Below, piece after piece: positions 1-9,960 of a stretch of DNA of 64,000 nt. The notes under the pieces were generated by a model. The model searched no databases, was not told the origin of the DNA, and saw nothing but the letters and a program-made list of their open reading frames with translations. The stretch lies in contig JAKOON010000002.1 of assembly GCA_022577435.1 (NCBI GenBank), forward strand, positions 13,746,184 to 13,810,183, given 5' to 3'. The translations under genes were made by a program, and so were the position numbers. Origin of the DNA: Embiotoca jacksoni. Taxonomy: Eukaryota > Chordata > Actinopteri > Embiotocidae. Numbering within the stretch: the first letter of the stretch is position 1; the number at the start of each line of letters is the position of its first letter.

Positions 1-773
1 ATCTCAACCCCAACAAGCCCACAAGCACATGGACATTTAACAATGAAGAGAGCGGAGCCACATAAGAACGGGATTTAGTTTGTTCTCACAAACAAAACTT
101 AAATCTGTAATTATCGATTGCTTGATTTGCTAAATGTGAACACAGTGTTACTGGTAAAGTTAAAAGTTCAAAAAGGACAGAGCTGTCGATCCACACAAAA
201 AAATGACATACTCTTCTGAATTTTGTTTATCTATTGAACTTAAGGCTAAGACCCAAAAGATCTGGTCATGATTGTTCAGAGACAAGATGACAACACCACA
301 GAAAGTTGTTTACTTAAAGAATATATGGAGTCTTTTGGCTTTTAAGGCAGTAAGTTTAGCTCTAACAATACATATGTCAGTAACAACCAACAGCAATATG
401 GTTGCATGCTTCTAAAAATAGGTCGAGCAAAGAGGTCAGCCCATGGAGGATGTATGCTGTAAATAAAGGGTATGCTCTCGCATTCTTTGTCTTATCATGC
501 ATTAAAATTTCAAGAAAAGTAGGCCAACTATCGCTTCCAGGTTACTAGTTTTTCTTGACATTTATCTCCGGCAGGTTTCTACGCTTCGAGCCAAGTGGTT
601 CATGAATGAATATTAACATCTGTGACACAAGAAGGTATGCACGACAACCCGACCTCTACTACTGCGCTCCTGATGCATGCATGCACATGTTTAACGGCAA
701 CACATAAGAATGTATAATGGAGTGGCTGACAAAAGCATCTGCCCATCTACACATGTTCACATAAGCAGAAATA
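1..773. other. slc9a8 intron 4 (partial), left edge
   Basis: Non-coding A/T-rich sequence, assigned to intron 4 of slc9a8 because the last visible exon lies at 5585-5643 on the minus strand. I looked on the minus strand for the next NHE8 exon (expected to begin with EEEMFRPN) here and up to 5584 and did not see it. It should therefore lie beyond the left edge of the window. Confidence 0.6.
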
Positions 774-775
774 TA

Positions 776-989
776 CAGTGGTGTGAAAAAGTGTTTGCCC
801 CCTTCCTGATTTCCAATTTCTTTGCATGTCTGTCACACTTAAATGTTTCAGATCATCAAACAAATTTAAATATTAGTCAAAGATAACACAAGTAAACACA
901 AAATGCAGTTTTTAAATGAAGGTTTTTATTATTAAGGGAGAAAAACAATGCAAACCCACATGGCCCTGTGTGGAAAAAGTGTTTGCCCC
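776..989 (+). repeat. Left terminal inverted repeat of the Tc1 element
   Basis: Begins CAGTGGTGTGAAAAAGTG and ends with a second copy of the GTGTTTGCCCC motif near 978-989, so each arm carries an outer and an inner motif copy. This is the layout of long-TIR (IR/DR) Tc1 elements. It matches the reverse complement of 1935-2151 with only a few base changes and small length differences. Confidence 0.9.
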
Positions 990-1159
990 CTCCTGTTAAA
1001 ACATAACTTAACTGTGGTTTATCACACCTGAGTTCAATTTCTCTAGCCACACCCAGGCCTGATTACTGCCACACCTGTTCTCAATCAAGAAATCACTTAA
1101 ATAGGACCTGCCTGACAAAGTGAAGTAGACCAAAAGATCCTCAAAAGCTAGACCCCACA

Positions 1160-1929
1160 ACAACATCCAAAGAACTGCAGGCCTCACTTGCCTCAGTTAA
1201 GGTCAGTGTTCATGACTCCACCATAAGAAAGAGACTGGCCAAAAATGGCCCGCATGGCAGAGTTCCAAGACCAAAACCACTGCTGAGCAAAAAGAACATT
1301 TAAGGCTTGTCTCATTTTTGCCAGAAAACATCTTGATGATCCCCAAGACTTTTGGAAAAATACTCTGTGGACTGACGAGACAAAAGTTGAACTTTTTGGA
1401 AGGTGTGTGTCCCATTACATCTGGCGTAAAAGTAACACCGCATTTCAGAAAAAGAACATCATACCAACAGTAAAATATGGTGGTGGTAGTGTGATGGTCT
1501 GGGGCTGTTTTGCTGCTTCAGGACCTGGAAGACTTGCTGTGATAAATGGAACCATGAACACCAAAAAAATCCTGAAGGAGAATGTCTGGCCATCTGTTCG
1601 TGACCTCAAGCTGAAGCCAACTTGGGTTCTGCAGCAGGACAATGATCCAAAACACACCAGCAAGTCCACCTCTGAATGGCTGAAGAAAAATAAAATGAAG
1701 ACTTTGGAGTGGCCTAGTCAAAGTCCTGACCTGAATCCTATTGAGATGCTGTGGCATGACCTTAAAAAGGCAGTTGGTGCTGGAAAACCCTCCAATGTGG
1801 CTGAATTACAACAACTCTGCAAAGATGAGTGGGCCAACATTCCTCCACAGCTGTAAAAGACTCATTGCAAGTTATCGCAAACACTTGATTGCAGTTGTTG
1901 CTGCTAAGGGTGGCCCAACCAATTATTAG
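1160..1929 (+). pseudogene. Tc1 transposase remnant
   Basis: Frames across this span read as a Tc1-type transposase. A second helix-turn-helix region (VSVHDSTIRKRLAKNG) comes first, then the first catalytic Asp in LWTDETKVELFG (near 1370-1404). The second Asp follows in QQDNDPKHT (near 1633-1660) and the third acidic residue in SPDLNPIE (near 1720-1748). Lesions: the N-terminal paired-like DNA-binding domain is absent; an extra base near 1301-1304 shifts the frame between KKNI and the ACLIF segment; a small deletion near 1558-1566 shortens the sequence after NGTMN; and a shift near 1850 puts a stop after IPPQL, with the usual C-terminus (KRLIASYRK...GGPTNY) continuing in another frame to 1929. 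Not expected to make an active enzyme. Confidence 0.88.
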
Positions 1930-1934
1930 GTTTA

Positions 1935-2151
1935 GGGGCAAACACTTTTTCCACACAGGGCCATGCGGGTTTGGATTTTTTTTTTTCTCCCTTAATAATA
2001 AAAACCTTCATTTAAAAACGGCATTTTGTGTTTACTTGTGTTATCTTTGACTAATATTTAAATTTGTTTGATGATCTGAAACATTTAAGTGTGACAGACA
2101 TGCAAAAAAATTGGAAATCAGGAAGGGGGCAAACACTTTTTCACACCACTG
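1935..2151 (-). repeat. Right terminal inverted repeat of the Tc1 element
   Basis: Inverted partner of 776-989. Differences are a few substitutions and a longer A-run (an uninterrupted T tract near 1978-1988 against a mixed tract on the left). The arm ends in CCACTG followed by the TA target duplicate. Confidence 0.9.
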
Positions 2152-2153
2152 TA

Positions 2154-3510
2154 AAAGCAACTATTTCTCATTACATTGTTGATAAAAGAATTGTTTTAGA
2201 TGATGTGTTAGACCAATTATCAATTAATCTGATAATTGCTTTTTACATTGAACAATTAATTGTTCCTTTTATATGTCATAAAAGATGTACATAATCTCAC
2301 AGAGCCCAAAGAGAAATGTAGGTTTTTCGTGTCAGGCTGCATTAAGATTTTCAAATCAAAATGACATAAAACAACGTAATCGTCCGAAATCATCACATTT
2401 AAGAAGTTAAAAGGCACACTTTTTTAAATTTACTTTTGCAATTAGAAATAATGAAACGTGTTGGTGATTGCATTCCTGCAGCATTAGCCTTTAGGTCAGG
2501 ATGCACTACACAGACCTCCTGACACCGTAAGGAAAGTTGTGGACTGAAAACAGGGGACAAGAGATTTCAGAAACAGATTTTTATAGACAGCAGAGAAATA
2601 AATGTTGTAAGAGAAGGAACGATGACATGGCTGAAACCAGAGAGCAGAGGATGAATATACTGAGACAGAGCTTGATCTAAATGAGAAAAGATGAATGCCA
2701 AAGATGAAGGGAGCACAGTTAAAAGAGGGTTGAGAGATAACAGCATAAATATGAGTGGGAACGCTGGAGAGACCTTCGTTCAGAGTATAGGCTCCCTGGA
2801 GGCTCGGCTTTGACAACCAGTGACATCACCCCATGGAGAAATAGGCCCCTGAAACCACAATTAATTCAAACTTCTCTCCCTGTGGCTCTCTCTGTGGCAT
2901 GGGAGAGAGCTTATTAAAAGTATGTGCTGCCCTTTGGGGCTTAAAACACACCACTGCAGCCACTAAGGAAAAAATGATGAGCCCCGATAATGCAGTACGG
3001 ACTAGAACGCTTAAACAGAGAGAAATGATCATCTGGTGTGTAAATATATTCACCTGTTTAGCTCTCTGTGCTGTGCCTAGAAGACAAAGTGATGCTGCCG
3101 TTTTATTTCATACCAGCGTGATATTTCTTCTTCAATCTGTGTCAGAGCACAAGGGAGGGAAAAGCAGTGAAGAGTACCATAAAAGCACATGAGGGAAAAG
3201 CCTCTCTTCATATGCTGGAGTGTTGGGAGAGGACCGAAGAGGGAGAGCGAGGGGTTGCTCGCCGAAAGCGAACGCGGCAGATCGGGGGTAAAAAGGAGAG
3301 GGCAAATCCAGCAATGACAAGATGCTGCCGCCTGAAGGGTCTGGACACCCTCGGTGGGTTTCAGGGCATTCCCGAAGGCTTGCTAGATTAGCCAAGTGGG
3401 CCAGTTTTGGAAATATTTTTCGCTGGAGGAGATGACGGCAGTCTTAAAAGTAGCTACAAACATGATGATTTCTTAGCTCGTGACTGACAAAAAAAAATAG
3501 ACAGATTAAG
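2154..3510. other. slc9a8 intron 4, no recognisable feature
   Basis: Non-coding; short open frames here show no domain and no codon structure. I see no exon, TIR pair or long repeat. Confidence 0.55.
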
Positions 3511-3511
3511 A

Positions 3512-3990
3512 CTAAGGGCTATATTTTAATGGTCTGACGGTGCGGTCTGAAGCGTGGAGCACAAATGCATAAACGTAAAAGTGGATAATCTTGAGTGCAA
3601 AGTAAGGAGCATGGTTTAAAAGGGTTGTACGCAGTCTCTCAACTAATCACAGGTGTGTTTTGGGTGTAACGTGAAATATCAGAGTGTCATGTCTCACTCC
3701 CTTTACAGGCCAGCTATGCTGATATTACAACGGCGGATTCTAAGTAGTCGGAAAGAATGGGTCTCTGCAGAGGAAATGGATCTGCTTGTGACAGATTGAT
3801 GTTCACAATAATAATCTTTCACACTGCAATCTTTATATTCTTAATCTTGAGCATGTTTGTCAGCTGCTGTCTGTCTCTGTGCGTGTAACAAACAGATTGT
3901 ATGCACGCTGTTCACTTTGACTTGGATCCACGGTATTGCGAGAGTCACACACCTCACTCTCTCTATAAACACCCGACAGGAGAGGACTGC
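3512..3990 (+). repeat. Degenerate copy of a common teleost interspersed repeat
   Basis: The stretch 'gctatattttaatggtctga' to 'gggtgtaacgtgaaatatc' and the 3' part (TTTCACACTGCAATCTTTAT, then GTCAGCTGCTGTC) resemble an abundant interspersed repeat I recall from many percomorph genomes. The recalled landmarks are 'attttaatg', 'aaaagggttgta', 'gtgtgttttgggtgtaacgt' and a CATT/CACTCCCTTT block. Superfamily not assigned. This is recognition from memory, not a search. Confidence 0.45.
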
Positions 3991-5424
3991 GTGTTGAACT
4001 ACAAGGAAGTCTGTCTCAACTCCTGTCTCAGCTGTTAGTGTAGGCCTCGCCCTTTACGTCCAACTCGACTTGCAACCAACCGTTTTTGACTCACAACCGT
4101 AGAGGTCTGATTTGTAATCGCAACCAACAAAACTGTAAAGGACAGTTGCATTTGATTGCAGTGTAAGAAATATGCAAACAAGACTGTTTTTATGCTTGCA
4201 TATAAAAGACACAAAAGTACCTTCATACTGTACACACCTTATTTTAAGAACAACACGCCTATGGGCGCACATTGTGGATTTTCCAGTGAAAAAACCTTGA
4301 CACTCAAAGGGAAAATGACAACTGCGTCAGTTTGTTTTACAAAACAAGTACACTGCACTTGTTCCAGTGTTGCTGCAGGTGTTAAAACAGCGTCTTAAAT
4401 TCGATTTTCCAGCTGATCAGGGAGGACAGATGCCTTCCATTTACTTTACTTTATTAAGACTCCAATGTCCTACAAACTTCTCATCATATCCATGCTCCTG
4501 CAAAAAAAAGCTTCTGCATATCATAGTGTAACTTCATGATGACCTATTTGCTCTATTTTTTTATCAAGCTGTATCGTGATAACTGGTCATAAAGCTACTT
4601 CCTACTATACATGGACAGGTGAACATGCCAGCTCGCTGCAAGTTAAACACAGAGATAACCGTCTAGAGATTCACAGGACAGGGGCAACGTTGGGAAAAGG
4701 GGTTCCGGGGGCTCTTGTTACTAGTGTCGATGACTCAGCAACACCCTGGGGCCCCCAACCTACAAAACAATGGGACCCTGTGTGCAAGAAACATTGACAC
4801 AACCTGTCCTCTTTTCTTCCCTCCCCCCTCACTCTGCAACTCTCCCTAGCTCTACCTCTATCTCTGTTGTTCATTCGTTCTCTCATTGACTGGCAGAGAA
4901 CAAGGAATGTTAATTAGAGGCTGTGAGAACCAGGAGGAAAAAAGGAGGGCTGATAGGGACATGGAACGAAAAGATAGCAAACAGAGAGTGGTGTGTATTA
5001 CTACGAGTCGATAAGCAAGTGGAGATAGTGAGAGAAGATTTGTGAAAATAAATCCAGCTACCAGGAAATGAATGAATGAGAAACGACACAGACACAGAAG
5101 GAAAGATTGAAAATCTACAGCATAAGGACAACAGATGTTTAGTGGATCGGATCGGGAAGGGTTGGGGATTTCCTGGGGTATTTTCAGTCGGATGACTTGC
5201 ATCATACAAGAACTTGGAAAAGTGGTTTTATACTGTCAGCTTGAGCTACGCTGTCCCTGCCCCCTAAATTACAGTTAATATCAAGAAGAACTGGGTGTAG
5301 CTCTTTTGTTTATAGTTTTGGAACAGATTCGTTGTCTAATTTAAGGTGTTTAAACTAAATGAGATGCATTAGCTACACAGAGCAGACCTGTGCAAAACGC
5401 TCATGCACTGCATTTGTATATTTG

Positions 5425-5482
<58 letters not shown>

Positions 5483-5584
5483 GAATGAGGTTATTCTACT
5501 TCATGCCGGACAAATCTAATCTAATCACCTTGAATTGGGAATCTGGGGCAAATGACGTGTTGTAAACAGTGAGTCAAACTATAC
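3991..5584. other. slc9a8 intron 4, proximal part
   Basis: Non-coding sequence next to the exon 4 donor. It contains the (GT)n tract at 5426-5481 and otherwise nothing I can identify. Confidence 0.55.
5426..5481 (+). repeat. (GT)n microsatellite
   Basis: About 28 uninterrupted GT units in slc9a8 intron 4, about 100 bp from the exon 4 donor. On the sense (minus) strand of the gene it is a CA repeat. Confidence 0.97.
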
Positions 5585-5643
5585 CTTCCAGTTGGCCAGT
5601 TCCTGGAACTCAATGATCTTTATGAAACCTCCCATTAGGATGC
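5585..5643 (-). CDS. slc9a8: slc9a8 coding exon 4
   Basis: Encodes residues 170-188 (ILMGGFIKIIEFQELANWK), with G169 split across the exon 3 junction. The acceptor is CAG ending at 5644 and the donor is AAG|GTAT at 5584. Phase 0 at the 3' end. This is the last slc9a8 exon in the window. Confidence 0.92.
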
Positions 5644-8600
5644 CTGGAAAGAGTGAAAAACAATACGACTGATTAAATATTTTACCTATTGGAAATTTCA
5701 ATACAACCAAAGTACAAATGAAATGCAAATCTCAGGCAAATTAGGTGTTTAACATAAAAGGATGCCTGGTCAATGTCCCCCATAGTCCAGGGATAAAGAG
5801 TATAAAAGGTCTATTGTCTTAGTTTTGTCTTCGAGAAAGTCCCCTTGGGCCTTCAGCTTCCTTGTTACAGAGCCCAGCAGAACATTCATTAAAAGGGCGA
5901 GGAAAAACACAAAGCTGCGTAAAGGGCAGCGGAAAGGAGACAGATAAAATGGAAAAAGAAACTAAATATATACACCTCAAGGTATTGTGCTGGACCCAGA
6001 TATATAGTTGGATGGAGAGGGACAGTGAAGATGAAGACATAAACAGAATTGATTGGAGAGAGGAAGTGATGAGGAAGGAAAAGCATCACTTCCTGATTTG
6101 TAAGCAGACTGTTATCTCTCTTCAGCAGAGTGCCCTGCTTCGAACACCAAGACAATCTCTGTCTCGTATGCAGCATGCAGGCTGTGGAAGAGGAAAAGGC
6201 CTTCAGGGTTAGTACAGATGTGCGTCACTGAGTTTAAGTGAGTGTTACTGCACAAACATGTAAAGAGTGGGGCGACGCAGGGAATTAGAGGAAGGAGAAT
6301 TAACCTTAAGGGACCTCACCAAAGAGGCAAAGCTGTGTCCCAGGAATTTTTTTTTTTTTTAAATGACAAAACCTGTCCTAAATCTGGGGTAAGGCTGCCA
6401 ATGAAATCACTGGGTTAGCCTTCACTTATCTTCCAAGACATATATTTGATTTAGTGGAAAATCATTCTGATACTGTAATTCTGATAGGTCTACATGTTTA
6501 ATTACACTCGCTCACACGGACAGGCAGTCGCTTTGCCAAGACACACAACATGTTTGAGAAAGAAAACACACAAAAAAGAGAGGCTGCAGTCAGAGATAGA
6601 AAGCATGAGAACGTGAGACAATTTTCTGTACTAAAACGGTTCATGTCTTTAAACACTTCCTAGAGAGCTCTTAAGCACAAAACCTTAGCAGATTTCAGGA
6701 CACATTCCTGTGCAGAGCGACATGAGGCACTACAAGTACTCACCAAGGGACACAACAGCCACACTCTCTGGAAGAAAATGCAGCTTGAACTTGATAAGCA
6801 GGTGCACCAATATGATGCAGGTACCTGAGGGGGGGGGGCAAAGACCACAATGAATATTTAGGACAAATACATCCACATTCACAAAATCATGTCGCACCAA
6901 CTCAGATCAGACCAAGAATAGCTCCCACATCATACAGGGTTAAGATCTTTTGTCTGGCTTCTCTACGTCACATAACCAACTGTAGACTGGATAGAGATGA
7001 AAATGGACGACATGTCATGAGGCTCTAATTTAATTTCCTGTCATGACAAATTGGAGTACAGCTCACAGTTGAATTCACATTCATCTTACTAAAAAAATAT
7101 TTTATACAAACAAATAAATGACTACACAGCAGCAGCTTGACATGAAATCATGGTTATTATACAGTAAAAGATAATTGCGCCCAATTAAAACAGAAAATGC
7201 CACGGGACCAGAGGCAACCATGTGTGTCAATGTGCTAAATCAATGTGTGCAAATTATTGCTTAATTGTCAAGACAAAAACCAAAGCCACAATGAAATAAA
7301 GAGTAATCCAAAAAATATGAACACAACACTTCTGTTTACGCTCGTTTTTCACAAGTAAAAGATCTAAGACTTATGTTTATTAACACATCAGGATGCAGAC
7401 TTAGCCGCATGTCTATTGCACAGGTAGGTGAGCTGGTCACAATAAAAGGCCACTATGAAGTGTGCAGTTTTTTCCTGAATATTTTTTTTTTACAGTATTA
7501 AGTTCAATTTCACATATGGCTACAGATGTGCATTTTTCTTAAAGGTGGTCAGAAAACATGCGGTGCCACACACCTCCTTGGCAGAAAGGTGACCCGGGTG
7601 TTGAATGTGTAATGCTGGTCCACTTCTCTTCGATTGGCTGTGTGAAGCTTCAGGATATTGGCAGGAGTTGAAACATGCTGTTGTATGCTGGCGGGGTTAC
7701 ACAAGGTCCTGCGGTTGTGAGGCCTTTTGGATGTATTGCCAATTTGGAGACGGCTTATGGTATTGAATAATAATGCATAATGAAACTGCACATTTTAGAG
7801 GTGCCTTTTATTGTGATCAGTCCAAGGCACACATGTGCAATATTCATGCAGTTTAATCAGCATCTGGAGGTGCCACACCTGTCAAGTGGATGGATTATCT
7901 TGGCACAGGTAAAAGGCTCACTAAGACGGATTTTAACAAAATTACCAACACAATTTGAGAGAAATAAATGTTGTTTTTTTTAAGCATAAGAGAAGTCTTA
8001 GATCTGTTATTTCAGCTCATAAAAAATTGGAGCAAAAATAAATGTGATGCGCTTATATTTGTGTTGAGTGTACATGAATTAAATATGCTGTAAATTAGAA
8101 AATTAGGAGACAAGTGTACACAACACTGAAGGCAGCAGATTTTAGTTCAACAAATATGTAGTTTTGTCACTGGAAAAAAAATTAAATTATGGCTCAATTA
8201 AAGAATACACAATTGTGGAAAGATATGGTAGATAATTTCAATTTGGATTCCTGGAAATACCAGCTACGCCTAATGTGTGGTTTCAGATTGCTTCTCATTT
8301 ATTGACCATCACTCTAACATCTGTAAAACCACTGATGAGTTGATATCAAGTTTACCAAACAAACAATGCTTTTTTCCTGTTGTGGGTAAATTTCCTTTCC
8401 ACCTTTCCTGCTCAGAAGAATACTATCCAACATGTTTCCTGGAAAGCAATTCTCAGTGTGTGTGGAGTTCATACATGCTTTTAAAACCAAATTCTGTTTC
8501 AACAACGTGTATGTTGTTTTATTAGCAATCTTATGCATGATTTATGCTGTTTCCTTGGTCTATAATATGGCACTGGTAAAGTGAACTAATGTGTATGGTA

Positions 8601-9821
8601 ATGGGCACGTAATGCGTCTGAAGAAGCTTTTTATGTCCCTCAAATGTAAAACCACATCCTCCCCTTTATATACTTCCATCATCCAGAATCACCATCCGCA
8701 AACTTGATTTAATGAAACGCTAAAGTGGCTGCACAGCTCTCCTCCATTATTAGCTGGATGAGATATAAGTTGTGCACAGTGTTAACCACAATGAGCATAT
8801 TTCCTGTCGTGGGTAAATTTCCTTTCCACCTTTCCTGCTCAGAAGAACACTATCCAACGTGTCTCCTGGAAAGCAATTCTCAGTGTGTGTGGAGTTCATA
8901 CAGTTTATACAAAAACAGATCGCAACAGAAGATATAACAGAAAAGACTGAGTCAGACTGAAATCCTGTGGAAAAAACACCAACCAATAACAAGCAGGCTG
9001 AAGAATATGGTCATCCCACTGGACTGCTCTTCTTCTTGGGCCTTGACCCCCGTCTGCACAGGCAGAATGGGTTTGAGGGTCGGAGGTGCCGGGGTGGTGG
9101 GCTTAACAGCAGTTGTGGAGTGGGAGGTTTCATTGCTGTAGTTATCAGTGGTGTCATTGGACTTGCTGCAAGGACACAATCAGGAGCAAAGGCATGTTGG
9201 TGTGAAGTCGATTTAGAAGTGACTACCTTAAGCTACATCATTATAGTTTTCAATTTAAGCTCCGAGGTTAGGCAAAAACGAATATATTTATAAAACACAG
9301 AATGGAAGGTGAGAGAAATAACATAGAGCACATCAAATCATACATTAGATGCCTCGCAGGCCATTTATCTACGATCTCTGAAACCTACATGACAGTAGAT
9401 TTGGTTTTGTCTGGGTTATGATTGTGTGTTTACACTTGTCGGGCGACATGTCCGTAATGACGTGGAAGAAAATCACACTGTTTAATTTGGTAAAAGACGT
9501 CTGTGCTAACAATAAGGATTAAGACGACTGCAACTACACAATGCTTGAGTACTGAAATTTAACATGCGTAGGCTCAAACCTGACAGGCTGCCCATCCTTC
9601 GGTGGGTCGCTGGAATCGACTTCGTTTTCCTTTTCATGCTTTATTGATGTCAGCTTGTTTGCGGCTGGAGTATTATTATCCTTATGTTTCACGTCCCCAG
9701 CGTCGTCATCTCTCTCGTGCCGGTCCAACGAGTTTTCCCTCGCAGCTCGCTCCGACAGACACGTATTCACGAACAGCAGCACAGAGGACAGCAACAACAC
9801 TTTAAGACTGACGCCTCTCAT
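5585..9821 (-). CDS. slc9a8: Sodium/hydrogen exchanger 8 (NHE8), 5' part
   Basis: The protein is a Na+(K+)/H+ antiporter of Golgi/endosomal membranes and the apical plasma membrane. The CDS is join(9580-9821, 8984-9165, 6744-6824, 5585-5643) on the minus strand; phases are consistent and it encodes the first 188 residues. Residues 1-23 form a hydrophobic signal-like segment (LLLSSVLLFVNTCLS). Residues 24-110 are a polar, Ser/Thr/Asn-rich region containing KPTTPAPPTLKP. The NHE8 hallmark KPILPVQTG...EEEQSSG follows, then TM1 (MTIFFSLLVIGTCIILVHLL, about 132-151), then KLHFLPESVAVVSLGILMGG and IKIIEF.LANWK. These blocks match mammalian NHE8 nearly residue for residue. The remaining exons, including most transport-domain helices, are off the left edge. 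The start is the first ATG, with A at -3; an upstream TTG in the same frame is not used. Confidence 0.93.
5644..6743. other. slc9a8 intron 3
   Basis: 1100-bp intron with a short poly-T run near 6348-6360. I see no repeat or exon in it; the open frames at 5819-6212 are chance. Confidence 0.8.
6744..6824 (-). CDS. slc9a8: slc9a8 coding exon 3
   Basis: Encodes residues 143-168 (TCIILVHLLIKF...VAVVSL), the second half of TM1 and the start of the next helix, with both flanking glycines split by introns. The acceptor is CTCAG, preceded by a C-run; the donor is CTTG|GTGAGT. Confidence 0.93.
6830..6839 (-). repeat. Poly-C/poly-G run at the slc9a8 exon 3 acceptor
   Basis: A run of ten or more G on the plus strand (C on the sense strand) forms the polypyrimidine tract of the exon 3 acceptor. 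It is an unusually uniform C tract rather than mixed pyrimidines. Confidence 0.8.
7306..8070 (-). mobile_element. Decayed Tc1-type DNA transposon
   Basis: The two ends are imperfect inverted repeats of about 70-90 bp: both arms carry AGATCTAAGACTT, and both have A-rich outer parts with 'tatgaacacaacac' against 'cacaaatataagcgc'. Each end abuts TA (7304-7305 and 8071-8072). Internal blocks such as GAAACTGCACATTTTAGAG and GTGGATGGATTATCTTGGCA are ones I recognise from an abundant fish Tc1-like family. A helix-turn-helix fragment reading TISRLQ...GNTSKRPHNRR lies on the minus strand at about 7705-7761. The element is shortened (about 765 bp) and diverged, so it is an old insertion in slc9a8 intron 2. 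Confidence 0.72.
7705..7761 (-). pseudogene. Fragment of Tc1-like transposase helix-turn-helix
   Basis: The minus-strand translation TISRLQIGNTSKRPHNRRT resembles the region of Tc1-like transposases that links the first DNA-binding helices to the Arg-rich spacer. No catalytic domain remains in frame; the sequence between this fragment and the element ends is scrambled by deletions. Confidence 0.55.
8373..8475 (+). repeat. 103-bp duplicated block, copy 1
   Basis: Direct repeat of 8800-8902 with four differences in 103 bases, all transitions. It runs from TTTCCTGTTGTGGGTAAA to GTGGAGTTCATACA. Flanking sequence outside the block is only weakly alike. It lies in slc9a8 intron 2. No function is known to me. 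Confidence 0.93.
8800..8902 (+). repeat. 103-bp duplicated block, copy 2
   Basis: Second copy, 427 bp downstream of the first and 82 bp below the slc9a8 exon 2 donor in genomic coordinates. It differs from copy 1 at four positions (T/C, T/C, A/G, T/C). One plus-strand frame stays open through both copies (FPVVGKFPFHLSCSEE...). Confidence 0.93.
8984..9165 (-). CDS. slc9a8: slc9a8 coding exon 2
   Basis: Encodes residues 82-141: an Asn/Thr/Ser-rich stretch with three NxS/T sequons (SNDTT, YSNET), the TTPAPPTLKPILPVQTG block and the start of TM1 (MTIFFSLLVI). The acceptor is TTGCAG and the donor is ATTG|GTTGGT. The sequons precede TM1, which suits a lumenal N-terminus. Confidence 0.93.
9166..9579. 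other. slc9a8 intron 1
   Basis: 414-bp intron with no recognised element. Confidence 0.85.
9580..9821 (-). CDS. slc9a8: slc9a8 coding exon 1
   Basis: Starts at ATG 9821-9819 and encodes residues 1-80 plus two bases of S81. It opens with a signal-peptide-like segment (MRGVSLKVLLLSSVLLFVNT) and continues with an acidic/basic low-complexity stretch (ERAARENS...DRHERDDDAGDVKHKD...). The donor is GTCAG|GTTTGA at 9579. I recall the human NHE8 N-terminus as shorter and without this cleavable-looking segment, so this exon is the least certain part of the model. Support for it is the in-frame splice to exon 2 and the CpG-rich context. Confidence 0.75.
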
Positions 9822-9946
9822 TCTCAAGCCACCGAGTTTAAACCCGAAAGCAACGTTTTGTAATAAAGTCAGAGTGGCAGGCTCTCGTCAAACAGCTCCA
9901 TGTTTCTGTGGACATCGCGATCACCGCTTCCTGGTGAAGCCCTTGT

Positions 9947-9960
9947 TGGGAGTTGTAGTC
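9947..9960 (-). promoter_or_regulatory. ZNF143/THAP11-type motif upstream of slc9a8
   Basis: The minus strand reads GACTACAACTCCCA, matching the ACTACAANTCCC core bound by ZNF143/THAP11 (with HCFC1) at many vertebrate CpG-island promoters. It lies 126-139 bp upstream of the slc9a8 ATG, a typical promoter-proximal position, in the orientation of slc9a8. Confidence 0.6.

Larger units (their letters stand above)
776..2151 (+). mobile_element. Tc1-type DNA transposon, internally deleted
   Basis: A 1376-bp element with CAGTGG termini, flanked on both sides by TA (774-775 and 2152-2153), the target-site duplication of the Tc1/mariner superfamily. The terminal inverted repeats are long (about 214 bp, 776-989 and 1935-2151) and almost identical. 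The space between them is under 950 bp, too small for a full transposase of about 340 residues. What remains encodes the second DNA-binding part and the DDE catalytic domain; the first helix-turn-helix is gone. The element lies in slc9a8 intron 4 with its transposase frame antisense to slc9a8. It cannot be autonomous, but its ends look intact enough to be mobilised by a related transposase (inference). Confidence 0.93.

Noticed and set aside
3132..3395. GC-richer open frames near 3130-3395 as the missing slc9a8 exon 5
   Set aside because: Neither strand encodes the expected EEEMFRPN or LLLLPPIIFESGY motifs.
8965..9293. Plus-strand 108-residue frame starting in slc9a8 exon 2
   Set aside because: Shadow of the conserved minus-strand exon 2; it continues into intron 1 without a splice site.
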